Assembly: GCA_014239005.1 (NCBI GenBank)
Contig: JABAAA010000043.1
Coordinates: 1-8,970 of the forward strand
From: Alphaproteobacteria bacterium
Lineage (GTDB): Bacteria > Pseudomonadota > Alphaproteobacteria > JABAAW01
Direction of reading: 5' to 3'
DNA: 8,970 bases
Both the position numbers and the translations under genes were made by a program. This document shows positions 1 through 6,564 of the stretch, piece by piece (position 1 is the first letter of the stretch; each line of letters begins with the position of its first letter). The notes under the pieces are model-generated. The model was not told the origin of the DNA and ran no database searches. It saw only the letters and a program-made list of their open reading frames with translations.

Positions 1-140
1 GCTCGCGCAGCGTAGATCGCCGCTGTCAACCCTGCAGGACCAGAGCCCAAAATCAACACAGAGCAACGCACGACATCGCCAGAAATATCGCCAGCAACAT
101 CACCGCGATCAGCCGAGGCGGAAAGAGCGGAAGTCGTCAT
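1..140 (-). CDS. trxB: Thioredoxin reductase, 5' end only (runs off the left edge)
   Basis: Only the first 46 codons and part of the next are present. The start ATG (138-140) overlaps the tyrA stop as ATGA, so translation is probably coupled to tyrA. Residues 28-46 contain the FAD-binding signature LILGSGPAGLTAAIYAAR (GxGxxG), which is characteristic of low-molecular-weight thioredoxin reductases. The family is known to transfer electrons from NADPH through FAD and a CxxC pair to thioredoxin in the cytoplasm; the CxxC and NADPH domain lie outside the window. The leader before the FAD motif is about 27 residues, longer than the few residues usual in E. coli TrxB, and holds a loose four-residue repeat (GDVA, GDIS, GDVV). 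A related flavin disulfide reductase is possible, but the match in this stretch is close to TrxB. Confidence 0.82.
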   Translation of the reverse strand, partial: MTTSALSASADRGDVAGDISGDVVRCSVLILGSGPAGLTAAIYAAR

Positions 141-1090
141 GCTCGTTTTCCTGAGCGTTTTGCAGGGGCGGAGGAACTAGGCTCGTCGGGCAGAAAAACG
201 CCCGCCTGACCCTCGGCGAGAATCGTGCGACGGCTCGAGCGCGCTCGCTCGAAAAAGGTGACCAGCTGCTCGCTCCTTCCTTTCGCCACGGCTCCTTCGA
301 TCGCATCCAGCGCGGCGCGAAACTGCTTCAACGCACGCCTCAGCTCTTGCGGGTTGGCGAAGAAGACATCGTGCCACATCTTCGGCGACGAGGCGGCGAT
401 ACGCGTGAAGTCTCGAAAGCCCCCGGCAGAGAGCTTGGCAAGATCGCTCTGACGATGAGGACTCTCCCGTGCAGCGAGAACGAGCGCATAGGCGATCGCG
501 TGCGGCAGGTGCGAGGTGAGCGCAAGAATCGAATCGTGTTGTTCGGCTGAAAACGTCAGGACGCGCGCTCCCACCTTCCGCCACAGCCCCTTGACAAGAC
601 GCACGCCACCAGGAGTGGAGCGTTCGACAGGCGTGATGATCGCGTATCGATTGCGAAAAAGGTTGGCTCGTGCGTTCTCGACTCCCGAATGCTCGGTGCC
701 CGCGACGGGGTGTGCAGGCACACACACGGCGTGTGGCGGCAGCAACTTGGAGAATTGGCGGCAAACGCTGCCCTTGACCGAGCCCACATCGCTGACGACA
801 GTACGGGCAGGAAGAATGGGAGCGATCGCTTTCAACAGATCGGGATACGCGCCGAGCGGAGTTGCAAGAACGAGCAGATCGGAACAGCGAACAGCTTCTT
901 CAAGAGAGCCCGCGACGCAGCAGGAGGGAAAAAGCGAACCCAGCTTGTCGCGCGTCCGACGACTGCTGTCGTAGAGCGTCAGCGTTCTACAAGCTCGGCT
1001 AGCGACAAGGTCGTGAGCCAACGAACCGCCGATATGTCCAACACCGACGATGCCGATGTTCCCCACAAGGGGAGACTGCGGCTCAGGCAT
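137..1090 (-). CDS. tyrA: Prephenate/arogenate (cyclohexadienyl) dehydrogenase TyrA
   Basis: This 317-residue cytoplasmic enzyme should oxidatively decarboxylate prephenate (or arogenate) in tyrosine synthesis. The N-terminal Rossmann fold has GVGHIG at residues 16-21, and Asp41 ends the second strand, which suggests NAD+ rather than NADP+ (inference). Further family motifs are DVGSVKG, HPVAGTEHSG, SHLPHAIAYAL and the C-terminal GFRDFTRIAAS, the last typical of the alphaproteobacterial cyclohexadienyl type. No fused chorismate mutase or ACT domain is visible; the mutase is a separate gene in this operon. The ATG at 1090 overlaps the hisC stop by 8 bp (ATGCCTGA). An upstream start at 1150 would add 20 residues encoded inside hisC and is not preferred. 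The stop overlaps the trxB start. Which cyclohexadienyl substrate is used cannot be told from sequence alone. Confidence 0.93.
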   Translation of the reverse strand: MPEPQSPLVGNIGIVGVGHIGGSLAHDLVASRACRTLTLYDSSRRTRDKLGSLFPSCCVAGSLEEAVRCSDLLVLATPLGAYPDLLKAIAPILPARTVVSDVGSVKGSVCRQFSKLLPPHAVCVPAHPVAGTEHSGVENARANLFRNRYAIITPVERSTPGGVRLVKGLWRKVGARVLTFSAEQHDSILALTSHLPHAIAYALVLAARESPHRQSDLAKLSAGGFRDFTRIAASSPKMWHDVFFANPQELRRALKQFRAALDAIEGAVAKGRSEQLVTFFERARSSRRTILAEGQAGVFLPDEPSSSAPAKRSGKRA

Positions 1091-2273
1091 GATCGTCAGG
1101 AAGAGCGTCAGCAAAATCGCGACGATCAAAAGACACGGAAAACAAGGCATCCATTTCTTGGGGCGTGCCGACAGTGACGCGGAGCGCGTGCGGCAAGCCG
1201 TTCTGCACGCAGCGCCTTACCAGAACCCCCGCCTCTTCCCATCGTCGATAGAGAACTCGCGCACGCACCTCGTCGCCGCAGTCCAAGAGCAGGAAGTTCG
1301 CGTGCGATTCCAAAGGACGCAACCCCGCCCCTCGCGCCCATTGGAAAAGCCTAGAGCCCTCTCGAACATTGCCTTCGCGCGAACGCAACACATGCTGCCT
1401 GTCCTTCAAGGCGGCACTCGCGGCAACGAGCGCCGCCGTGTTGACGCTGAAAGGCAGCCGCAAGCTCTTCAAGGCAGCGACAAGCTTGCTGTTGCCGACA
1501 GCCCATCCCAGCCGTAGCGCCGCGAGCCCGTGCACTTTGGAAAAGGTACGCAGCATCACCACCGATTCGTCACGACAAGCCATCGCAAGACCGCTGTCGT
1601 AACGCGCACTTTGGACATACTCCGCGTAGGCAGAATCCACCACTAGCAGCACAGAGCGCGGCAATGCCTCACGCAACGTTTCCAACGTCGACCTGTCCTC
1701 CATGCGTCCGGTTGGGTTGTCGGGGTTGGCGAGAAAAAACAGACGCGTGTTTTCGTCGCACAGCGCAGCGCAACTCTCCACCGACAAGGCGTACGAAGGG
1801 GCTGGGCGCGGCACTTCGCGCACCTCACCGTCGTGCGCGCGCACCGCCATGGCGTAGAGCGGAAAGGTGTGCGAGCAGACGACGGCGTTCAAGCCGCGTT
1901 CGATCGTGGCGTGCACAAGCAAGCCGATCAGCTCGTCCGAGCCGTTGCCGAGCAGCACCTGTTCGTGCGTAGGCGAACACCCCTCGTGTTGTTCACAAAA
2001 TGTTGCCAACTCGGCGGACAGAGATTCGTGGAGTGCAACGTCGCCGTAGCGATGCAACGCTCCTTGCTCTGCGTAGCGCACGAACGCACGTTGCACATCA
2101 GGCGAGCAGCCGTAGGGATTTTCATTGGCAGAAAGAACGGCGCGGAGCTCCTTGCTCTCGTCTGCCAACCGATGACGTCCCGCCTGATAGCGCGGAAGAC
2201 GAGCAACGACGCCACGCAGGCGGGGTGCACTCGCGAGGGCTTGTGGCGCGGGGGTTGTCGAGGCAGGGTTCAC
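1083..2273 (-). CDS. hisC: Histidinol-phosphate / aromatic aminotransferase HisC
   Basis: This is a fold-type I PLP aminotransferase that converts imidazole-acetol phosphate to histidinol phosphate and, in relatives such as Zymomonas HisC next to a cyclohexadienyl dehydrogenase, also transaminates aromatic keto acids. With a GTG start at 2273 the protein is 396 residues. It shows SANENPYG (48-55), NGSDE (110-114), NPDNPTG (183-189), DSAYAEY (213-219), SKVHGL with the PLP lysine at 246, HANFLL (324-329) and Arg365 in LRVTVG for substrate carboxylate binding. The start is uncertain: the frame stays open to a GTG at 2366, which would overlap chorismate mutase by 86 bp and add an Arg-rich leader unlike HisC. 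The GTG 7 bp after the mutase stop is preferred, although no clear Shine-Dalgarno precedes either. Its place between chorismate mutase and tyrA favours an aromatic role alongside the histidine one. Confidence 0.92.
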   Translation of the reverse strand: MNPASTTPAPQALASAPRLRGVVARLPRYQAGRHRLADESKELRAVLSANENPYGCSPDVQRAFVRYAEQGALHRYGDVALHESLSAELATFCEQHEGCSPTHEQVLLGNGSDELIGLLVHATIERGLNAVVCSHTFPLYAMAVRAHDGEVREVPRPAPSYALSVESCAALCDENTRLFFLANPDNPTGRMEDRSTLETLREALPRSVLLVVDSAYAEYVQSARYDSGLAMACRDESVVMLRTFSKVHGLAALRLGWAVGNSKLVAALKSLRLPFSVNTAALVAASAALKDRQHVLRSREGNVREGSRLFQWARGAGLRPLESHANFLLLDCGDEVRARVLYRRWEEAGVLVRRCVQNGLPHALRVTVGTPQEMDALFSVSFDRRDFADALPDDHA

Positions 2274-2280
2274 GACAGAA

Positions 2281-3213
2281 TCAGGAATCGTCGCAACCCC
2301 GTTGCGCTTGCGCAGGAGAGAGGGTTGTCCAGTCGTCGTGCGTCGAGCCGATGTGGCGCGCCTCACCCCACGCCGAGAGCGATGTTGTCAATGCAGCGCT
2401 TGTCAGAGGGCTTGCCTCGTCGCAACAGACGAGAATTGTCTTTTCGTGCTGTCCCAGCACAGCAGGTTTGGTATCCGCCACTCCGTCGAGCGAGCGCAGA
2501 TTTTGTTCCCTCTCAGCATGAGGCGTATCGGCTTGTGCCTCGTCGAGGTTGACGAGGAAGAACTTGTGCGCAGCTCGCTCGTCGAGGAAAGAGCTCGGCA
2601 ATCTTCCCAGCAGCAAGACGCGCCCCGTCCTGTCCCGGTCAGGCAGCGCGCGGCTCGGCAGCGCCTGCAAGATTCGCGGCGCGTGCGTGCTGAACAGATA
2701 ACGCCACCACGGAGCCCGTTCCTCTTCTATCTGCAAGGGGCTCGTCGCTTGCAGGCTGACGAGCGCAAAGGCGTTCGCTTCCTGCGAGAGGGTGGCGATG
2801 ACCTCGCCTTGCGTCGCTTGCGGCAGCAGGGTGATGTGCGGCGAGAAGCAGGCGCCGAGCGCGACCAGACTCAGGGAGTCGTCTTTTTGGTACGAGATGG
2901 CGTAGGGTCTTTGGGCGAAGGCGGTTGCGCTCATCAGCTGTCGCCACAGCTGTACGACAAGGGAGTCGGGCAGCTCTTGGTTGCGGCAGCGTGCGAGCAG
3001 GTGCGTGAGAATACGATGTTCGCGCTGCGGTCGTAGTGCGGGCAAGGCGGAGGCGGAGAGCGTGCTTGCAATGCTTCCTTCGAGGGGTTTGTCCTTGGCG
3101 AAGGATCGAGCCAGTACGAAACGCTCTTCCAGCAAGTCGAGGATGCGTTGGTCGAGCGCGTCGATGTGGCGGCGCAACTCTTCCAAGGTTGAAACGACGG
3201 AGCTCTTGTTCAT
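2281..3213 (-). CDS. AroQ-type chorismate mutase with extra C-terminal region
   Basis: Predicted to convert chorismate to prephenate, feeding tyrosine and phenylalanine synthesis. Residues 10-31 carry the first AroQ helix (LEELRRHIDALDQRI then LLEER), followed by a basic AKDK segment and the REHRILTHLL and LWRQLMSATAFAQ helices, giving an AroQ core of roughly 105 residues. The remaining ~200 residues resemble the poorly conserved tail of alphaproteobacterial chorismate mutase proteins, including a PWWRYLF motif. This may be a degenerate periplasmic-binding or prephenate-dehydratase-like fold (inference); I see no clear dehydratase TRF or ACT GALV motif. The ATG at 3213 forms an ATGA overlap with the upstream amidohydrolase stop. 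The frame remains open to 3639, but that extension is Arg-rich and lies opposite real coding sequence, so it is rejected. There is no signal peptide. Confidence 0.85.
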   Translation of the reverse strand: MNKSSVVSTLEELRRHIDALDQRILDLLEERFVLARSFAKDKPLEGSIASTLSASALPALRPQREHRILTHLLARCRNQELPDSLVVQLWRQLMSATAFAQRPYAISYQKDDSLSLVALGACFSPHITLLPQATQGEVIATLSQEANAFALVSLQATSPLQIEEERAPWWRYLFSTHAPRILQALPSRALPDRDRTGRVLLLGRLPSSFLDERAAHKFFLVNLDEAQADTPHAEREQNLRSLDGVADTKPAVLGQHEKTILVCCDEASPLTSAALTTSLSAWGEARHIGSTHDDWTTLSPAQAQRGCDDS

Positions 3214-4124
3214 GGCACGGGTTGGGCGGCGATGTTGTAGCTCGGCGCGCGTCGTGTTGCGGATTGTGCGAGGGCTTTGGGGATGAACTTTGCCACGTAG
3301 GTGCCTGCGCGAGCGAGCACGGCTTGGAGGCGCACGCGCAGTTCTCGCGCTTCGGGGTTGAGTGCGCCGTTCGTCTCGTCGAGGTAGAGTGCGCGATTGA
3401 TCTCGATTTGCAAGGCTTCGCGTCGCGCGTTCTTGTTGGCGTAAGCTGCGATGAGGTGGGCGCCTTGATAGGGTTCGTTGAGGGCGACGGAGAACCCTTC
3501 TTGTTGGAAGGCGTGTTGCAGGCATTGTCGCCAGGCGAGCGAGCAGCTTTCGCCCTTGCGATCGCCGAGGACGATGTCGGCGCCGCCGCGTCCGACGGCA
3601 GAGGCGGGCATGGAGTGTGCGTTCAGATGGAAGACGCATCCGAACTCTCCTTGCAGACGATCGTAGAGCCCTTTGAGCGTACGGTGGTAGGGCTGCCAGT
3701 AGTTTTCTGTTCTGCTGCGCACTTCTGCGTCGGAGAGTTTGCGGTCGTAGAGTGGCACTCCGGGCGGACAGAAGCGCCAGATCAGTCCGTATCCTTGGCG
3801 GGTTTTTTCGCTGGGAGCGAGCTTCGGGCGGCGTTTCCCTTCTTCGATGTGCAAGATATGGGGGTCTAGATCGTCGTCGGCGCGGTTGGGATCGATGTAG
3901 CTGCGCGGAAAGTGTGCTTGCAAAAAGTAGGCGCCGCAGCGCGGACTGCCTTCAAACAGCCAGTCGACATGCCTGTCTTCGGCGCGCTCTAGGAGCGGTC
4001 GCGGTGCGAGCGCGCGGAAGTCTTCGGGATAGTCGCGCCCGCTGTGCGGCGAGTCGACGATCAGAGGCAGGGCTTGCTCGGTGGTGGGGGCGGTCAGCGT
4101 CAGTACGGAGGGAATGTGAAGCAT
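3210..4124 (-). CDS. N-formylglutamate amidohydrolase family protein
   Basis: The family (N-formylglutamate deformylase/amidohydrolase) hydrolyses N-formyl-L-glutamate to formate and glutamate, usually in histidine degradation. The 304-residue product has DSPHSG (24-29), DRHVD (50-54), RSYIDPNR (74-81), DLDP, YGLIWR, HLNAHSMP (166-173), DIVLGDRKG and LQIEINR. The His, Asp and Glu residues in these motifs are the likely zinc ligands and catalytic groups. The ATG at 4124 is chosen because the first conserved strand follows shortly after. The frame is open to a TTG at 4214, but those 30 residues look non-coding and neither start has a good Shine-Dalgarno. It is the first gene of the operon leading to trxB. 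No hut genes are nearby, so the true substrate may differ from N-formylglutamate. Confidence 0.85.
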   Translation of the reverse strand: MLHIPSVLTLTAPTTEQALPLIVDSPHSGRDYPEDFRALAPRPLLERAEDRHVDWLFEGSPRCGAYFLQAHFPRSYIDPNRADDDLDPHILHIEEGKRRPKLAPSEKTRQGYGLIWRFCPPGVPLYDRKLSDAEVRSRTENYWQPYHRTLKGLYDRLQGEFGCVFHLNAHSMPASAVGRGGADIVLGDRKGESCSLAWRQCLQHAFQQEGFSVALNEPYQGAHLIAAYANKNARREALQIEINRALYLDETNGALNPEARELRVRLQAVLARAGTYVAKFIPKALAQSATRRAPSYNIAAQPVP

Positions 4125-4180
4125 GGTCGAATGCTGTGGTGAGTAGCCGAGAGGGCGAGAGGGCGAGTATGGTCGAGGCT

Positions 4181-4214
4181 TGTATAGCCTAGAGCAGATT
4201 CTCTGCATCATCAA
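4181..4214 (-). promoter_or_regulatory. Weak candidate promoter for the leftward operon
   Basis: On the minus strand TTGATG (4214-4209) lies 17 bp before TAGGCT (4191-4186), and a better -10-like TATACA sits at 4186-4181 without a good -35. Both pairings are poor matches. The leftward operon must start somewhere in this 182-bp divergent gap if it is not read from further upstream. Nothing else notable was seen here except a short GAGAGGGC tandem doublet near 4150-4167. Confidence 0.22.
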
Positions 4215-4223
4215 GGGGGGGCG

Positions 4224-4252
4224 TTGTCTTGCGGGATGGCTTGGGCTATAGT
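4224..4252 (+). promoter_or_regulatory. Sigma70-type promoter for the RidA-family gene
   Basis: TTGTCT (4224-4229) and TATAGT (4247-4252) are separated by exactly 17 bp, giving four of six and five of six matches to the consensus -35 and -10 boxes. Transcription would start near 4259, leaving a leader of about 48 nt before the ATG at 4307. No operator-like dyad is obvious between the promoter and the start codon. Confidence 0.6.
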
Positions 4253-4295
4253 GACTTGCGAGCGGGGGGAAATATGGGGGGGAAGCGAATTTTAC

Positions 4296-4300
4296 GGAGG
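4296..4300 (+). promoter_or_regulatory. Strong Shine-Dalgarno of the RidA-family gene
   Basis: GGAGG lies 6 bp before the ATG at 4307. It is the clearest ribosome binding site on the GC-rich part of the window and fixes the start of the RidA-family gene. Confidence 0.8.
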
Positions 4301-4306
4301 TAGAGC

Positions 4307-4774
4307 ATGTCTGATATCGAGAAGAAGCTGGGGGATTTGGGAATTGTGGTGCCTGACGCGCCTCTTCCTGCGGCGAACTATGTGCCTTTTGTGAAGGCAG
4401 GGGGCTTGTTGTTTGTTTCCGGTCAGTTGCCGATGGAGGGGGGCGAGATTGCGGTTCGCGGCAAGCTTGGGGGCGAGGTTTCGTTGGAGGAGGGAGTGCG
4501 AGCGGCGCGTCTTTGTGCGATCAATGTGCTGGCGGTGGCGAAGACGGCGTTGGGGGGCGATTGGGAGAAGATTCGATTGTTGGTGAAGGTTGGGGGCTTT
4601 GTTTCGTGCGTCCCTGAGTTTACGAAGCATCCTCTCGTTGTTAACGGCGCGTCGGACTTGTTGGCGGAGGTGTTGGGCGATCGCGGCAGGCATGCTCGTT
4701 TTGCGGTGGGCGCGCCTTCGTTGCCGCTGGATGTTGCCGTCGAGGTCGAGGCGATCTTCGCGGTGCAAAGCTAA
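4307..4774 (+). CDS. RidA family (YjgF/YER057c/UK114) protein
   Basis: This 155-residue protein belongs to the RidA superfamily, whose best-known members hydrolyse reactive enamine/imine intermediates released by PLP enzymes. It has the family segments GGLLFVSGQLP (32-42), the central ARLCAINVLAVAKTALGG helix and the C-terminal FAVGAPSLPLDVAVEVEAIF. Arg131 (in HARFAV) aligns with the arginine essential in E. coli RidA. The protein is longer than classic RidA (about 128 residues), mainly at the N-terminus, and resembles the longer YjgF-like subgroup, so imine deaminase activity is plausible but unproven. The start is set by the Shine-Dalgarno at 4296-4300. It diverges from an operon containing a PLP aminotransferase; a functional link is only suggestive. 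It is the last GC-rich gene before the AT-rich islet. Confidence 0.93.
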   Translation: MSDIEKKLGDLGIVVPDAPLPAANYVPFVKAGGLLFVSGQLPMEGGEIAVRGKLGGEVSLEEGVRAARLCAINVLAVAKTALGGDWEKIRLLVKVGGFVSCVPEFTKHPLVVNGASDLLAEVLGDRGRHARFAVGAPSLPLDVAVEVEAIFAVQS

Positions 4775-4797
4775 CATGCCTTATCCGTGGCTTTTTT
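4767..4797 (+). terminator. Weak terminator-like sequence after the RidA-family gene
   Basis: AAAGC (4767-4771) can pair with GCTTT (4790-4794), with an optional inner GCC/GGC pairing, followed by a run of six T (4792-4797). The stem is short and overlaps the end of the gene, so this is only a candidate for rho-independent termination. Confidence 0.3.
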
Positions 4798-4864
4798 ATA
4801 TTGTGCTTGAAGATGCTTAAGTTGGAAAGCGCAACGCCGAGCTGTAGGCTGTTGACGGTGTTTT

Positions 4865-4895
4865 TGCTGGGAGTGAATCGACGATTCTGCCAGCA
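4865..4895. promoter_or_regulatory. Compound inverted repeat with two GANTC sites upstream of the methyltransferase
   Basis: The outer arms TGCTGG (4865-4870) and CCAGCA (4890-4895) flank an inner perfect dyad GAATCG-A-CGATTC (4875-4887). The inner dyad holds two GANTC sites, GAATC at 4875-4879 and GATTC at 4883-4887. It starts 8 bp after a TTGACG (4852-4857) that could be a -35 box, and ends about 39 bp before the methyltransferase ATG. No T-run follows on either strand, so it is not an intrinsic terminator. A role as operator or methylation-sensitive control site is inference. Confidence 0.5.
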
Positions 4896-4933
4896 GAGAA
4901 AGTTTTGGTGTTAAGAGTTTGGGGCTCGTTACC

Positions 4934-6391
4934 ATGAAATCCTTGCCACCCAATCGTATTTACAGAGGGGATTGTAAGTTGATTCTGAAAGACTTGATCC
5001 AAGAAGGGATCAAGGCAGATTTGATTTATCTTGACCCTCCGTTCAACAGCAATCGTGTTTATAATATGATTTTCAATGGCGGTGGTTTGTCCGCTCAACA
5101 GAAAGCTTTTCATGATATGTGGAATTTCACAGAAAGAGCTCGTCAATTAACTTTCGAGTTCACAAAAACTATTGATCAGCTCAACGATATTCCGACATCG
5201 TTTAAAGAATTTATTAAAGCATGGGTAAAAATTTTAGAAGCAGGTAGCACAGAAGACAGAAAGCTATTAAACTATTTGATGTATATGACAGAAAGGCTTG
5301 TTTTAATGAAACGTTTTCTTGCTCCCCGAGGAACGATTATGTTGCATTGTGATCCAACAGCCAGTCATTACATAAAAGTTATTATGGATGGTATTTTCGG
5401 TAACTTTATTAATGAAATAATATGGTATTATCCTAACGCTTCGAGAGGTAAAAAAATGCTTGCGAAGTCTCATGATGTTATTTTGTGGTACAGTAACGAT
5501 AAAATCTTTAATTTTAACAGAGATGATATTCTTGTTCCATATGAAAGTGGCATGACAGAATGGCGCTATACAAAAGGAGGGCAAGCAGGAAAAGATATGC
5601 CTAAAGGCAAAACTCCAGATGATATAATAAAGATACCTTCTATCAATCCAATGTCAAAAGAACGCAGGGGATATGAAACTCAAAAGCCACAAGAATTGTT
5701 AGAGTTTTTAGTTAAAATGGCTTGTCCTAACAATGGATTGGTTGTTGATCCTTTTTGCGGTTGCGGTACAACAATTGCTGCCGCGATTGTGCTGAAAAGA
5801 AATTGGATAGGTGTAGATATTAGCGGAGATGCAGTGAATGAAATATGTGATCGTATTGGAGAAATGAAAGATATTCATTTAAGAGACAACTGTAAATTTA
5901 ATGTTATCGAAAGCAATCCAGAAACAAAACGGGAATACAATAGGCTTAATCCATTCGAGAAACAGGATTGGCTTATTCGTAAAATCAACGGTTTTCCCAA
6001 TCCTAGAAAAAGCGGTGACAGCGGAGTTGACGGAGAGAAAACTATCCATTTAGGTGGAGATCAATGGGGTAAAATGATTTTTAGTGTTAAAACTGGAAAA
6101 CAGTCGAGTCCTGTACTAATCCGCGAGCTGCGCGGAACAATGGCGCAAGAGAAAGCGGAGATGGGCGGACTTATACTTGATGTTGAGCCTAGTAAAGAAA
6201 TGGAAGAAAAGGCAAGGGCAGCAGGAATCTTGAATTACAAATTAAAAACATCTTCTGGAATTGCAGAGCAAAGTTTTGAACGAATACAAATTTTAACATC
6301 CCAAGAAATCATTGATGGAAAATATTTCATTCATCCACCTACTTTGGCGCAAAAAAAGCAAGAGCAAAGACATTCAGGAAATTTGTTATGA
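4934..6391 (+). CDS. DNA methyltransferase fused to Mrr-like nuclease domain
   Basis: This 485-residue protein joins a beta-class amino-methyltransferase to a restriction-endonuclease-like domain. The catalytic motif IV DPPF is at 34-37 in LIYLDPPFNSN, motif X-like TQKP at 249-252 and the AdoMet-binding motif I DPFCGCGTT at 272-280; this IV-to-I order defines the beta class (N6-adenine or N4-cytosine). The stretch between (about 70-245) should include target recognition. The C-terminus (about 335-470) has FEKQDWLI, GDSGVDG with Asp366, SVKTGK with Lys386, then ELRGTMAQEKAEMGGLI and RIQILTSQEIIDGK. This matches the Mrr-type PD-(D/E)xK layout, with Ser in place of the usual Glu/Gln. ATG 4934 is preferred over an upstream in-frame TTG at 4919. 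The gene is strikingly AT-rich compared with its neighbours, suggesting acquisition. Whether it cuts, methylates or both is unknown. Confidence 0.88.
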   Translation: MKSLPPNRIYRGDCKLILKDLIQEGIKADLIYLDPPFNSNRVYNMIFNGGGLSAQQKAFHDMWNFTERARQLTFEFTKTIDQLNDIPTSFKEFIKAWVKILEAGSTEDRKLLNYLMYMTERLVLMKRFLAPRGTIMLHCDPTASHYIKVIMDGIFGNFINEIIWYYPNASRGKKMLAKSHDVILWYSNDKIFNFNRDDILVPYESGMTEWRYTKGGQAGKDMPKGKTPDDIIKIPSINPMSKERRGYETQKPQELLEFLVKMACPNNGLVVDPFCGCGTTIAAAIVLKRNWIGVDISGDAVNEICDRIGEMKDIHLRDNCKFNVIESNPETKREYNRLNPFEKQDWLIRKINGFPNPRKSGDSGVDGEKTIHLGGDQWGKMIFSVKTGKQSSPVLIRELRGTMAQEKAEMGGLILDVEPSKEMEEKARAAGILNYKLKTSSGIAEQSFERIQILTSQEIIDGKYFIHPPTLAQKKQEQRHSGNLL

Positions 6392-6403
6392 TGACGCCAT
6401 CAT
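6388..6403 (+). terminator. Weak hairpin at the methyltransferase stop
   Basis: ATGATG (6388-6393) and CATCAT (6398-6403) form a 6-bp stem with a 4-nt loop, overlapping the TGA stop and followed by CTATTTT. It is AT-rich and short, so termination may be partial and the next gene could still be co-transcribed. The rest of the 173-bp gap to the next gene shows no convincing promoter. Confidence 0.25.
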
Positions 6404-6550
6404 CTATTTTAAAAGAACTTACCCCCTTCTTCATCGTGCAATGCCGATGCCAATACAAAATTTTATAACTTATGCATTATGATTAACAAGAAAGACCACA
6501 ACTTTTATTTTGCAGCCAGCCTGCCTTCTTGTCGGAAGCAGAGTGGGTAG

Positions 6551-6558
6551 AGGGAGGA
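6551..6558 (+). promoter_or_regulatory. Shine-Dalgarno deciding the start of the unknown ORF
   Basis: AGGGAGGA lies 6 bp before ATG 6565. It favours this ATG over the in-frame TTG at 6529, which would place this sequence inside the coding region. Confidence 0.75.
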
Positions 6559-6564
6559 TACGCA

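Noticed and set aside
1091..1150. Longer TyrA N-terminus with a hydrophobic leader suggesting a signal peptide
   Set aside because: These 20 residues come from the hisC coding region in another frame; the ATG at 1090 is coupled to the hisC stop and TyrA is cytoplasmic.
2274..2366. HisC start at GTG 2366
   Set aside because: It would overlap chorismate mutase by 86 bp and add an Arg-rich leader not seen in HisC; kept only as an alternative.
1833..2552. Plus-strand open frame of 239 codons opposite hisC and chorismate mutase
   Set aside because: No motif or ribosome site was seen, and it is antisense to hisC motifs.
3214..3639. Upstream extension of the chorismate mutase frame (to 452 residues)
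   Set aside because: The added 142 residues are extremely Arg-rich, lie in another frame of the well-supported amidohydrolase gene, and the ATG at 3213 gives a standard ATGA junction.
3036..3869. Long plus-strand open frame (277 codons) opposite the amidohydrolase and mutase genes
   Set aside because: It has no recognisable domain and runs antisense to genes with clear family motifs; it is a shadow of GC-rich coding sequence.
4292..4777. Minus-strand frame of 161 codons opposite the RidA-family gene
   Set aside because: Antisense shadow of a gene with a promoter, Shine-Dalgarno and conserved motifs.
4865..4895. Intrinsic terminator between the RidA-family and methyltransferase genes
   Set aside because: The T-run precedes rather than follows the dyad on the plus strand, and on the minus strand the dyad is followed by A residues.
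4840..4933. Controller-protein (C-box) operator of a classical type II system
   Set aside because: No C-box-like GACT/AGTC pairs and no helix-turn-helix controller gene are present.
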